NCBI RefSeq assembly: GCF_007859945.1
Contig: NZ_SJPQ01000001.1
Span: 1,948,489-2,012,488, forward strand
Length of the DNA stretch: 64,000 nt
Direction of reading: 5' to 3'
Source: Pseudobythopirellula maris
GTDB taxonomy: Bacteria > Planctomycetota > Planctomycetia > Pirellulales > Lacipirellulaceae
Position 1 is the first letter of the stretch. Every line of letters begins with the position of its first letter. The notes beneath the pieces are model-generated. The model did no database searches. It was not told where the DNA came from and saw nothing but the letters and a program-made list of their open reading frames with translations. Shown here one piece after another: positions 12,269 through 21,033 of the stretch. The position numbers and the translations under genes are program-made.

Positions 12269-12644
12269 GACTGTCACTCCAAAGAGTTTTTTTGATTGCG
12301 ACCGGGAGATGCCACAGAGAATAAGCGGCGTTTCCCAGTGCCTGGCTGGTACTGAGCAAACAGCGCGCCAGCCTACGACCACGAGCGACAATACGCCCGC
12401 ATGGCAGAGGCTTCGCGCGTAGCGGGCAATCGGTGGCGACTAGTTTTGCCGCGTCCTCTAGCCTTGTCTCCTCCGATGGCCGCAGAGCTAGGGGCATGGC
12501 GACCAGGTTGGGTCGTCAATGACCCGACTGCCGTGATCCCCACCGATCGAACGCCATTCCTCCAGCCTCCATACAACAGAAGCGCGAGCGTATAATACGG
12601 GCCTGTTTTCTGGGCCTCTTCTCACCCGCTGGTTGGACCCCTCG
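12269..12644. other. 376-bp divergent intergenic region
   Basis: It separates the divergent baeRF-type and ThuA-like genes and should hold both promoters. Apart from TATAAT at 12591 and the GGAG of the baeRF-type gene I see no clear sites and no coding sequence. Confidence 0.4.
12591..12596 (+). promoter_or_regulatory. candidate -10 box for the ThuA-like gene
   Basis: A perfect TATAAT lies 49 bases upstream of the ATG at 12645. No good -35 match is seen 17 bases further up. Confidence 0.45.
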
Positions 12645-13541
12645 ATGCCCGCTCGCCCCGTCGTCTCGCTTGGGATGGTTCTCTCCGTGCTGACGGCGGT
12701 GTGGCTGACGCCCTCGGCTGCGTGCCGTGCCCAGGAGCCGTCGTTCCGCATGCCGGTCTACTCGACGCGCGACGCGGTCCCGCCGCCGCGCACGACGGCC
12801 GAGGTCGATCGGCTGCTCGAGGGCGCCAGCGACCCAGCGGCCGAGCCGGAGGCGCCGCTGCGGGTGCTGCTCGTCGCGGGTGAGAAGGACCATGGCCCCG
12901 GGGAGCACGACTACCCCAACTGGCAAGAGGTGTGGGCCCGGCTGCTGGCCCGGGCGCCGAGGACCGAAGTCGACACGGCGTGGGGATTCCCCGATGCGGA
13001 GCAGATCGAGGCCTCGGATGTCATCGTCTTTTACCAGCGCGGGCGGTGGGACGAGGCCCGTGCGGCGGCGATCGACCCCCACCTCGCCCGCGGTCGCGGG
13101 CTGGTCTACATCCACTGGGCGATCGACGGCCGCGGCGGCCAGGAGGCGTTCGCCGAGCGGATCGGCATGGCGTCTCTCGGCGGCGCGATCCGCTACCGCC
13201 ACGGCCTGCTCGACATCGACTTCGCGCCCGGCAAGGACCACCCGATCGCACGCAACTTCGACCGGGTCCGCTGGACCGACGAGGCGTACTGGAAACTCAC
13301 GGGTGACCCCGAGAAGCTCGACCTGCTAGGCACGTCGACCGAGGACGGCGAGCCGACGCCGCAGTTCTGGACCGTGCGGCGCGGCCGCGGGCGGGTGTTC
13401 GTCTCCGTGCCGGGGCACTACGCCTGGACGTTCGACGACCCGCTGTTCCGCACGCTGCTGCTGCGCGGCGTGGCGTGGGCCGGCGGCCGCGGCGTCGACC
13501 GGTTCAACGGGCTGGTGACGCTCGACGCGCGGGTGGAGTAG
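12645..13541 (+). CDS. ThuA-like domain protein, exported
   Basis: The 298-residue product has a signal peptide of about 30 residues and a ThuA-like (class I glutamine-amidotransferase-fold) domain from about 65 to 285: VLLVAGEKDHGPGEHDYPNW near the start, DVIVFYQRG, and a late HPIARNF-type segment typical of ThuA. Planctomycetes carry many such exported proteins, often beside DUF1549/1553 or sugar oxidoreductase genes. The catalytic activity is not established. The ATG at 12645 is preferred to an in-frame TTG at 12633. Confidence 0.8.
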   Translation: MPARPVVSLGMVLSVLTAVWLTPSAACRAQEPSFRMPVYSTRDAVPPPRTTAEVDRLLEGASDPAAEPEAPLRVLLVAGEKDHGPGEHDYPNWQEVWARLLARAPRTEVDTAWGFPDAEQIEASDVIVFYQRGRWDEARAAAIDPHLARGRGLVYIHWAIDGRGGQEAFAERIGMASLGGAIRYRHGLLDIDFAPGKDHPIARNFDRVRWTDEAYWKLTGDPEKLDLLGTSTEDGEPTPQFWTVRRGRGRVFVSVPGHYAWTFDDPLFRTLLLRGVAWAGGRGVDRFNGLVTLDARVE

Positions 13542-13734
13542 AGCCCCGGAGGGGTGAAAGCTTCGGCACGCATTAAAGCCCACGAATTTACGGCCCTTAG
13601 AGAGCCAAACTTTCCCGATAACAGCCGGAAACGGGAAAGTACTTCGTGCCCCAGGTGGTCACACCTTTGTACTTAGCGGGCGGCTCAGCAATCAGCGTCC
13701 GAATAAGTAGTAAACGCCATACAAATACGTGCCA

Positions 13735-14313
13735 TCACCTCGCAAGGCGATAGCTCGCCGCTTCCCAGTGCCGTAGTTGCAGCCGCTTCCGTCCTAAGTA
13801 TCCTCGCCTGAGTAACTCATCTGCGACCATTCGCCAGAACATTCCGTGGCCGACTGCGATTACTCGACCGTGCGCAGATGCTGCATCGATTAGTACATCG
13901 GTAGCACGTGTCGCTCTTTTCCTCGCTTGCGGTAGCGACTCATCCGATTGAAACAGACCGAGTCTCCACAAGACTCTTGAGATTCCGTCCCACGCTTCCA
14001 GTGGCAGCCGCACACGAACGTTCCATGACAGTGGACGACCGGCTTCACGAAGAAGCGGTATGGAATCCGGAGTCACAGATGGAGCAATTCGGTGCGCCGA
14101 CTCCAGTGCCCGCGGATAGTCACTGCAGATGACTTTGGAGGCTGTATCGCCAAGCTCTAGAACCGATGCGTCAGGGTGAGAATCCTCGGAGATCCCGGTT
14201 CGATTGTACGTTTCAATCAAAATGCGAAACTCAGGTAGCGTCATGCTCCCATTTAGCGGCAGCGCCGACTCTCCATGACGTATCAACGTGATTTCAGCGC
14301 TATCGGCCATCAT
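13735..14313 (-). CDS. histidine phosphatase family protein
   Basis: This 192-residue protein has the phosphoglycerate-mutase-like signature LIRHGES (Arg12-His13-Gly14 in the chosen start) and the second catalytic histidine in VIAVGHGMFW near residue 155. It would form a phospho-histidine intermediate; the substrate cannot be told. Two adjacent ATGs (14313, 14310) precede the motif at the usual distance, so the longer upstream frame is not used. Its GC content is visibly lower than that of neighbouring genes, which may indicate transfer. Confidence 0.75.
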   Translation of the reverse strand: MMADSAEITLIRHGESALPLNGSMTLPEFRILIETYNRTGISEDSHPDASVLELGDTASKVICSDYPRALESAHRIAPSVTPDSIPLLREAGRPLSWNVRVRLPLEAWDGISRVLWRLGLFQSDESLPQARKRATRATDVLIDAASAHGRVIAVGHGMFWRMVADELLRRGYLGRKRLQLRHWEAASYRLAR

Positions 14314-14504
14314 GTTAGGCGGTCTTGTTTCCGACCAAAGAACGTAGGCCGGACCAAGCGGCGGAAACGATTCTGACTGCGAATCGGTTTTGCCGCCGCG
14401 CCGTTCCGGCGACGCCGCCAATCATTGCCGGAGCAGCGCGGCGTGACGCCAGGCGGTGTGGCGGTCCCGACTCGCCGCTCGATCCGGCCTACGACCTTAC
14501 GCGG

Positions 14505-14705
14505 TTAACGCTGGTTGGCGCCTTCTTGCCCACCTCGGGAAAACAAGCAGCCGAACCATCCGCCCAGCCCCATAAGGCCGACTAAGAAGCCAACACTTAC
14601 CCCAAAAAACCGCGCGTCACCTGATGAGCCCTGGAGGCTGCCTGAGATGATGACAGCACCTGCCAGTACTATTATGGAGCTACTTAGCAATTTCACAGTC
14701 AACAT
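14505..14705 (-). CDS. small two-helix membrane protein, unknown
   Basis: The 66-residue frame encodes two hydrophobic segments (about residues 5-24 and 34-55) separated by a short polar loop, with a glycine-rich second helix. I do not recognise a family. It lies between the histidine phosphatase and the rhamnosidase on the same strand, in a lower-GC patch. Coding status rests only on the membrane-like composition. Confidence 0.4.
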   Translation of the reverse strand: MLTVKLLSSSIIVLAGAVIISGSLQGSSGDARFFGVSVGFLVGLMGLGGWFGCLFSRGGQEGANQR

Positions 14706-14857
14706 CCTATGTTTGAAAGCGTGACGGCTTGTCAGACTGGAATCTTACCCGAGCGGCTTGCAGATCCCAAACAGGAGGCGTCGTCCTTGGATAGCTAGCG
14801 GCGAATCCAGCTGCGTCAGGCACTAGCGTATAATCCTGTTCCGTTGGTCGTCACACC

Positions 14858-14881
14858 CTTCGACGGGGTGTGCGAAAAGCG
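14858..14881. repeat. short hairpin downstream of rhamnosidase gene
   Basis: CACACCC and GGGGTGTG flank a TTCGAC loop just 3' of the rhamnosidase stop on the minus strand. It may stabilise the mRNA end or terminate weakly; no T-run is present. Confidence 0.4.
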
Positions 14882-14898
14882 ACTCGGATGTGCGGCGC

Positions 14899-17800
14899 TC
14901 ACTCCACCCGGAACCGGTACTCCCCGCCCCCCACTTCAACGATCACCCGGCCCGCTTCCGACCCGATGTATGCGACGCCGGGCGCTTTGGTCAGCTCGGC
15001 GCCCGATTCGGTGACGGTCGAGAGGTCGCTGACCGGGATGCGCAGCTCGGCCGTCGCATTGGTCGGCACCACAACGCGCCACTCGAGGGCGTCACCATCG
15101 CGGCGCCACTCGCTCTCGATCCACCCCAGCGGCGAGAGGTGGGCGGCTTTCACGAAGTCGAGGCCCTCAACGATCTGCGGCGTCATCTTGACCGATTGGA
15201 ACCCGGGCCGAAAGACGTCGGGGGCGATCCCCGCCAGGTCTTCGTACATCCAGGTGAGCAGGTCGCCGATCAGCATGGCGTGGTTGCCCGAGTTCATCGC
15301 CGGGTCGGCGGTGTCGCCGTTCCAGAGCTCCCAGATCGTCGTGGCGCCTTGCGAGATCATGTAGCCCCAGCCGGGGTACTCGCTCTGGGTGGCGATCTCC
15401 AGCGCCAGGTCGGCGCGGCCGTGATCATTGAGCGTGCGGAACAGGAACTGCCCGCCGACCAAGCCCGTGCCGATGTGGCCGTGGGTCTTCTCTTCGATGT
15501 TCGTCACCAGACGCCGGAAGACCTTGTCGCGGTCGGCTTGAGGGGCGATCCCGAAGTAGAGCGGCAGCACCGAGGAGGTTTGCGTGCCGTTGTCGTACTG
15601 GCCGAGTTTCTCGTTGTAATACTTGCCGTTGATGGCGTCGGACATCTCCTCGCTCATACGGAAGTAGCGCCGTTGATCGTCTTGCTTGCGGAGTCCCCAA
15701 GCGTACATGCCCATGGTCTTCAGGTCGTAGCACAGGAAGCTGGAGGCCAAGAGGGTTGTGTCGGTCTTGCGCGCCGGGTCGACGGAATGGATCAGCAGCG
15801 GGTCTTCGGGCGGCACGCACCAATCGCCGTAGTTGTCGCGGTCGATGAGGCCGTCGTCACGCACGTAGCCGTGGATGAAATCGATCCAACGCGCCATGCT
15901 GGCGTAGTGCTGCTCGAGCGTGCGGGCGTCGCCGTATTGCGAGAAGAGCATGCCGGGCAAAAACACCGACGCGCTCGGCCAGACCACGTTGGTCGAATAG
16001 TTGGGCCAATGCCCGGGCGCGATGTTCGGCACCGCGCCGTCGTCGCGCTGGCAGTCGCGGATGTCGCGGAGCCATTTTGAGTAGAACGCGGCGGCGTCGA
16101 ACAGGTAGGTCTCGCCGCGGGCGATCTCGATCCGGTCGCCCAGCCACGCCTGCCTCTCGTCGCGTTGCGGGCAGTCGGTCGGCACACTCCGGTAGTTGCC
16201 CCGCAGCCCCCAGCGGATGTTCTCGTGGACCTGGTTGAGGAGATCGCTCGAGCACTCGAAGCGGCCGACCGGCGTGAGGTCGTCGTGGACCACGCGGCCC
16301 TCGACGGTCTGAAGCGTCGGCGGCGTGGGGAGGCCGGTCAGCTCGACAAAACGGAAGCCGTGGTAGGTGAACCGTGGCTCATAAACTTCGCGGCCGTCGC
16401 CCCTCAGCGTGTAGTAGTCGGTCGCTTTGGCGCCGCGGAGGTTGTCGAACTTCGGGGCGCCGTCCGACTTGAGCGTCTCGGCGTGGCGGAGCCGCACTCG
16501 GGTTCCGGCCGGACCTTCCACGTGGAGCCGGCACCAGCCGACAATGTTCTGGCCCAGATCGACGACGTAGACGCCCGGCCGCGGCTCGGTGATCGACTTG
16601 GCCGCAAGCGTTTGCGTGACTCGGATCGGCTCGATCATCTGCGCGGAGAGCGTTTTGCTCGGGGCGTCGGTCGGCTCGGCGTTCTGCCAAGCCGTGTCGT
16701 CGTAGCCGACCTCGGCCCAGCCGGTGAGCTCGCGCCTTGCGTCGTACTCCTCGCCGTCGTACTCGTTGTTGGCCCTGATCGGCCCCTCTTCGGTCAGCTT
16801 CCACGTCGGGTCGCTCACGAACGTCGACTCGCTGCCGTCCGGGTGCTCGACGCGCAGTTGCAGCAGCAGCTTGGGCGAGCCGTAGGTCGGCATGCCGGCG
16901 TAGACCTCGCTGCGCATGGCGTAGAACCGGCCGTTGCCCAGCAGCACGCCGGCGGCGTTCTTGCCCTCGGCGAGCATGTCCGTAACGTCGTGCGTCACGT
17001 AGTACGACCGCTCGGGGTACTCCGACATGGCGGGCGAGAGGACGTGGTCGCCCACCTTCTCGCCGTTGAGGTAAAGCTCCGACGAGCCAAGCCCGCTGAG
17101 CGAAACCACCGCGCGGGCGATCGGCTTGTCAATCGTGAATTCCTTGCGGAGGTGGCGCGCCGCGAGGCGGCGTCCCTCGGCGTGACGCACGGGGCCCCAC
17201 GGCTCGATGCCCGCTTCGCCCAGCTCGTTGGCGTCGCTCCACGCCGAGTCGTCGAAGTCGAGATCGGCCCAGCCCTCGACGAGGTCAGGGTGGCAGCGCC
17301 ACGACGAGTCGGTCATGACGATGTACGGCTCGCCGTCGGCGAACTCGACGATCAGTTTGGCGATCAGGCCGGCGGGCGACGGCTCGTCGCCCTGGTTGTT
17401 GGGCGCGGCGCCAAGCACGTGACGGCCCGGCGTGAAGCGGTGCGTCAGGTCCATCTCCTTGGTGGCGTTCGGCCCGCCACGGCGGCCGATCTCGCGGCCG
17501 TCGTAGTAGATCGTCACCCGGTCGTCGGCGCAGATGCGGTACGTCACCTGCGTGATGGCGCCGCGGTCGGACGGCACGTCGATCTCGCGGCGGAAGTAGC
17601 GCTCGCCCGGCTCGGCGGCCTTGGTCGGCTCTCCGCCGGGCAGCCAGATCCAGCTGGGGCCTTCGAGGTATTCCACCCGCTTAGGCACGTCGAGGCCGAT
17701 CCACTCGGCTTGCCAGTCTTCGCCCTTCATGACGCCCATCGAGAACTCGCCCGGCTCGCTCCAAGGGCTCGGTTCGCCCGCGGCGTCCCAGGCCCGCACC

Positions 17801-18129
17801 TTCCAGTGGCACGCCTGGTGCGTGGCGAGCGGCTTGCCGGCGTAGGGGATCAGGAGCGAGTCGCCCGAATCCACGCGGCCGCTGTCCCACAGGTCGCCCT
17901 CGCCTGCGGCGAGCTTCTCTGCGGTGCTGGCGACGAGCAGGCGGTAAGCGGTCTGGCGGTCGCCGCGCTCGTCACTGGCCAGCCGCCAGGTGAGCCGCGG
18001 TGCGGGCGTGTCGATGCCGACCGCCTCGCGCAGTTGCTCGCACTGCAGCTCGGCGACGGTGAGGGCGGCGAAGGCGTCGCTGGCGAGCAGACAGACCGTG
18101 AACGCGGTTAGTCGAATCAGGGTGCGCAT
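14899..18129 (-). CDS. alpha-L-rhamnosidase, GH78, exported
   Basis: The 1076-residue product has a signal peptide (about 1-21, ending DAFA) and the full GH78 order: fibronectin-like domain (APRLTWRLASDERGDRQ), an extra beta-sandwich insertion (about 165-300, with WIWLPGGEP), rhamnosidase N domain, catalytic barrel with TDCPQRDERQAWLGD near residues 648-662, and C-terminal domain. Unlike the 905-residue paralogue, the Asp/Glu/Asp pattern of the catalytic motif is complete. The insertion is what makes it longer. It is the last gene of the minus-strand sugar gene run, 81 bases after the symporter gene, and so probably supplies rhamnose to it. Confidence 0.93.
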   Translation of the reverse strand: MRTLIRLTAFTVCLLASDAFAALTVAELQCEQLREAVGIDTPAPRLTWRLASDERGDRQTAYRLLVASTAEKLAAGEGDLWDSGRVDSGDSLLIPYAGKPLATHQACHWKVRAWDAAGEPSPWSEPGEFSMGVMKGEDWQAEWIGLDVPKRVEYLEGPSWIWLPGGEPTKAAEPGERYFRREIDVPSDRGAITQVTYRICADDRVTIYYDGREIGRRGGPNATKEMDLTHRFTPGRHVLGAAPNNQGDEPSPAGLIAKLIVEFADGEPYIVMTDSSWRCHPDLVEGWADLDFDDSAWSDANELGEAGIEPWGPVRHAEGRRLAARHLRKEFTIDKPIARAVVSLSGLGSSELYLNGEKVGDHVLSPAMSEYPERSYYVTHDVTDMLAEGKNAAGVLLGNGRFYAMRSEVYAGMPTYGSPKLLLQLRVEHPDGSESTFVSDPTWKLTEEGPIRANNEYDGEEYDARRELTGWAEVGYDDTAWQNAEPTDAPSKTLSAQMIEPIRVTQTLAAKSITEPRPGVYVVDLGQNIVGWCRLHVEGPAGTRVRLRHAETLKSDGAPKFDNLRGAKATDYYTLRGDGREVYEPRFTYHGFRFVELTGLPTPPTLQTVEGRVVHDDLTPVGRFECSSDLLNQVHENIRWGLRGNYRSVPTDCPQRDERQAWLGDRIEIARGETYLFDAAAFYSKWLRDIRDCQRDDGAVPNIAPGHWPNYSTNVVWPSASVFLPGMLFSQYGDARTLEQHYASMARWIDFIHGYVRDDGLIDRDNYGDWCVPPEDPLLIHSVDPARKTDTTLLASSFLCYDLKTMGMYAWGLRKQDDQRRYFRMSEEMSDAINGKYYNEKLGQYDNGTQTSSVLPLYFGIAPQADRDKVFRRLVTNIEEKTHGHIGTGLVGGQFLFRTLNDHGRADLALEIATQSEYPGWGYMISQGATTIWELWNGDTADPAMNSGNHAMLIGDLLTWMYEDLAGIAPDVFRPGFQSVKMTPQIVEGLDFVKAAHLSPLGWIESEWRRDGDALEWRVVVPTNATAELRIPVSDLSTVTESGAELTKAPGVAYIGSEAGRVIVEVGGGEYRFRVE

Positions 18130-18210
18130 CGGAAAACGACTTCTAGATGAAGGGACAGGAGCAAGATAAGCGGGGCCGTCAGAGCAGTCAGAGATCAGAC
18201 GATTCTACTC

Positions 18211-19935
18211 TCAACGGATGATCCAGACGAACGCCCCAACGAGCAAGGCGACCATGACCCAACCGGCCAGGAACCCAACGAGCGACGTGGTCGAGGGCAT
18301 CGGCACCTCGAACCCGCCGGCGGTTAACAGCATGCGGCGCTCGGCCGGCTCGACGCCCTCGGGCAATCGGCACGGCTCGGTGAGCACCTCGTTCTCGCCG
18401 ATCGGCGTGCGGGTGAGGTCGTAGAAACGCTTGAGCCGCTCCTCGGGAGGCGGAGCCGTGACGAGGCTCACCGCCACGCAGGCGATGGCGCCGGTCGAGA
18501 GCGTGGCGAGGATCTCCCAAGCGCGGCCGACGTTCGCCACGCCGTCGGCCGAGACCGTGACGGCGCCGAGCGTGCGGAGCGACTCGAACTCAGCCAGCCA
18601 AGCGGCGACGGCCGGCTGAGTCGTGGCCCACCAGGCGGCCAACGCGCCGAGCGTGCAGGCCCAGGCGCCCGCGGCGGTCGTTCGGCGCCAGAACAGGCCG
18701 ATCCAGAACGCCACGCCCATCAGCGGGGCGATGCGGAACCAGATGTCGAGCGCGTCGACCACGCTGCCGACCCAGTAGGCGAACGCCACGCCGGCGGCCA
18801 CGATCGCCACGGCCGACAAGCGGCCGACGTTGATGTAATGCCCGTCGGGACGGCCGGAACGCAGTGGGCGGTAGAGGTTCTCGGTGAAGAGCGCGGCGCC
18901 GCTGATCATGATCGCGTCGCAAGAGCTCATGATCGAAGCGAGCAAACAGGCGAGGAAGATCCCCAACAACCCCGGCATGATCTGTGGCAGGAACGCGCGG
19001 GCGACCTCGCCGTACAGGTGGTCGGGCTCGACCGTGCTGAGGTCGACCCCGCTCTGCAGGTACCACGCCACCGCGGCCAGCGCGGTGATGCTCCAGGCCA
19101 TCGTGCAGATCCGCTTGACGAGGTTGCCGACCATGAAGCCGAAGCGGCCGTCCATCTCGGTCTTGCCGGCGCCGCAGACGCCCATGATGAACGGCTGGGC
19201 GACGATGCCGACCAGCGCCTGGATCGAGTACAACACGACAAAAAACGTGTCGATCACGCCCGGCGCCACGAGCGACAGCATCGCCGGGTTGTGCTCGCCG
19301 ACGGTGGCGCGGACCGCTTCGAGCCCCCCGGTGGCCTGCAGCACGAACGGCAGCAACGCGAACGAGAAGGCGACCGTCATCAGCCCTTGGACAAAGTCCG
19401 TGACGACCGCGGCGCCCAAGCCGCCGGCGGCGCCGTAGACGAGGAACAGCACCGTCACGGCGGCGATGGCCCAGTTCGAGTCGATCGCCCCGGCGGTGCA
19501 GGCGTCGACCATCGCGCCGGCGCCCACCAGCAGCAGCCCGATTTTGACCGCCATGTTCGACACGCCGATCAGCGCGAACAGCACCGCCACGCTGCGATCG
19601 AACCGCAACTCGTACACGTCGGCCGTCGTCACGGCCCGCAGGCGCCGCAAGATCGGGGCGATCAGCCAGTAGAACGGCGTGGCGGGCAGCCAGACCCATT
19701 GCCACCAGATGGCCGACAGGCCGTTGGTCAGCGTGCTCGACGCGACCGTGACCGCCTGGTCGCTCGAGGTGCCCGTGCCAAAGGCGAACGTGACCATCAT
19801 CGTCTTGCCGAAGCGGCGCGGCATGAAGAAGTCGCCCGACGTCTTCACCTTGCGCGCGGTCCAGGCGCCCAGCAGCGTGATGCCGATGAGGTAAACGGGC
19901 AGCACGGCCCAGTCGATCGGCGAGAAGCCTTGCAT
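18211..19935 (-). CDS. sodium:solute symporter (SSS) family transporter
   Basis: The 574-residue protein has about 13 hydrophobic segments, starting with DWAVLPVYLIGITLLGAW and including the conserved FGTGTSSDQAVTVASSTLTN region near residues 50-70. It lies between a DUF6807 gene and a rhamnosidase gene on the same strand, so uptake of a sugar or sugar acid (rhamnose or a related product) is the likely role. Length and topology fit sugar-type SSS proteins. The substrate is inferred only from context. Confidence 0.88.
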   Translation of the reverse strand: MQGFSPIDWAVLPVYLIGITLLGAWTARKVKTSGDFFMPRRFGKTMMVTFAFGTGTSSDQAVTVASSTLTNGLSAIWWQWVWLPATPFYWLIAPILRRLRAVTTADVYELRFDRSVAVLFALIGVSNMAVKIGLLLVGAGAMVDACTAGAIDSNWAIAAVTVLFLVYGAAGGLGAAVVTDFVQGLMTVAFSFALLPFVLQATGGLEAVRATVGEHNPAMLSLVAPGVIDTFFVVLYSIQALVGIVAQPFIMGVCGAGKTEMDGRFGFMVGNLVKRICTMAWSITALAAVAWYLQSGVDLSTVEPDHLYGEVARAFLPQIMPGLLGIFLACLLASIMSSCDAIMISGAALFTENLYRPLRSGRPDGHYINVGRLSAVAIVAAGVAFAYWVGSVVDALDIWFRIAPLMGVAFWIGLFWRRTTAAGAWACTLGALAAWWATTQPAVAAWLAEFESLRTLGAVTVSADGVANVGRAWEILATLSTGAIACVAVSLVTAPPPEERLKRFYDLTRTPIGENEVLTEPCRLPEGVEPAERRMLLTAGGFEVPMPSTTSLVGFLAGWVMVALLVGAFVWIIR

Positions 19936-20003
19936 CGCGCGATTTATTTTCGATGAGAGTGTGATTGAGCTGCCGACGAGTCCGCTACGCCACGGCCGGC
20001 ACG

Positions 20004-20034
20004 AGTTCCCCCTCCGACTTTAAGGGGGAGGGTT
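20004..20034. repeat. short CCCCCTCC/GGGGGAGG hairpin
   Basis: CCCCCTCC and GGGGGAGGG flank GACTTTAA in the gap between the DUF6807 and symporter genes. Similar CCCTCCCC-type hairpins lie at 579-600, 43106-43127 and 57481-57520. Confidence 0.45.
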
Positions 20035-20037
20035 TAT

Positions 20038-21033
20038 CTACGGCCCCGCCGTCTCGACGTACGCCTCGTAGGCGTCGTTGAGCGTTTCGGAGGAAAGCTC
20101 CGCACCCGCGTGCAGCAGCACGCCGTAACGCAGCCGCAGGCTGGCGCCGGGCTCGACGCGGGTCTTGTCCGGCTCGCCGACATTGAAGGCGTCGAGCGAG
20201 AACGGGTTGGCGCAAACGTAGCCGTAATCGCGGGCGTGGTAGCGAGTCTCGCGGAAGTTCTTCGGGTGGCAGAAGATCGCGACGCCGGCCGGCACACCGT
20301 CAAGCTCGCCGCGGCAGTCGATCCAGTTGGCCGCCTTGCCCCAGATGCCCGCGGCGTTCACACGGCCCTCGGAGTCGAGCATCTCGCCCCCGCCCGGCGC
20401 CATGTTGTCGCCACCAGTCTCGACGCGCAGCGGCGTGGCCAATCGCACGCCGAGGCCCATCTCCTCTTGGTCGCCGAAGTAGAACTCGCGGTCGGAGGTG
20501 AAGGTCGAGTCCCACCCGAGCAGCACGCCCGCCTCGGTCGGCGTGACCTCGAAGCGGAACCGCTCGGTGCAGATCGGCTCGTCGGTCGCGGGGTCGGCGT
20601 CGTGGTGGGCGAGTTCCACGGCGAAAGCGCCGCCGGCGTCGGTCGTGTTGGGCTGCTCGATGAACCGCAGCTGCTCGACCGGCGCCTTGAGCCGCCAGCC
20701 GTCGGCGCCGCTGAGCACGCCGAACGCCATCCACAGCCCCGGGTGGTACTCCGGGTGGTCCATGCGGTCGAAGCCTTCGACGGGCGGGTGGTTGCGCGTG
20801 ACCTGCACGCCCCCCTTGGCGCCAACGACCGGCGCCTTGAGGTTCGAGAAGTAAGGCCGCGTCGTGACCGGGTCCTGGTACACGTACTCGGCCGTCGGCG
20901 CGCCGTCGACGAGGATCGCCACCCGGCCCGGCGTCGACGTGTCGAACGTCACCTGGCCATCGGCGGGCAAGGAGACCAGCCCAAGGAGCATTGACAGAAT
21001 GAGAGTTGCGAAACGATTCATCACGACGATCAT
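20038..21033 (-). CDS. DUF6807 (PmoA-like) family protein, exported
   Basis: The 331-residue protein has a short signal peptide (ending PADG). The body carries features of the PmoA/DUF6807 family, common in planctomycetes beside Gfo/Idh/MocA genes: HPEYHPGLWMAFG, WIDCRGELDGVPAGVAIFCH and a late YVCANPF. The fold is probably a galactose-mutarotase-like beta sandwich; the activity is unknown. The ATG at 21033 overlaps the stop of the upstream oxidoreductase gene (ATGA), which indicates translational coupling; a second ATG at 21021 is also possible. Confidence 0.8.
   Translation of the reverse strand: MIVVMNRFATLILSMLLGLVSLPADGQVTFDTSTPGRVAILVDGAPTAEYVYQDPVTTRPYFSNLKAPVVGAKGGVQVTRNHPPVEGFDRMDHPEYHPGLWMAFGVLSGADGWRLKAPVEQLRFIEQPNTTDAGGAFAVELAHHDADPATDEPICTERFRFEVTPTEAGVLLGWDSTFTSDREFYFGDQEEMGLGVRLATPLRVETGGDNMAPGGGEMLDSEGRVNAAGIWGKAANWIDCRGELDGVPAGVAIFCHPKNFRETRYHARDYGYVCANPFSLDAFNVGEPDKTRVEPGASLRLRYGVLLHAGAELSSETLNDAYEAYVETAGP

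Noticed and set aside
14829-14834. TATAAT on the plus strand as a promoter
   Set aside because: No plus-strand gene follows; the next gene is on the minus strand and ends there.
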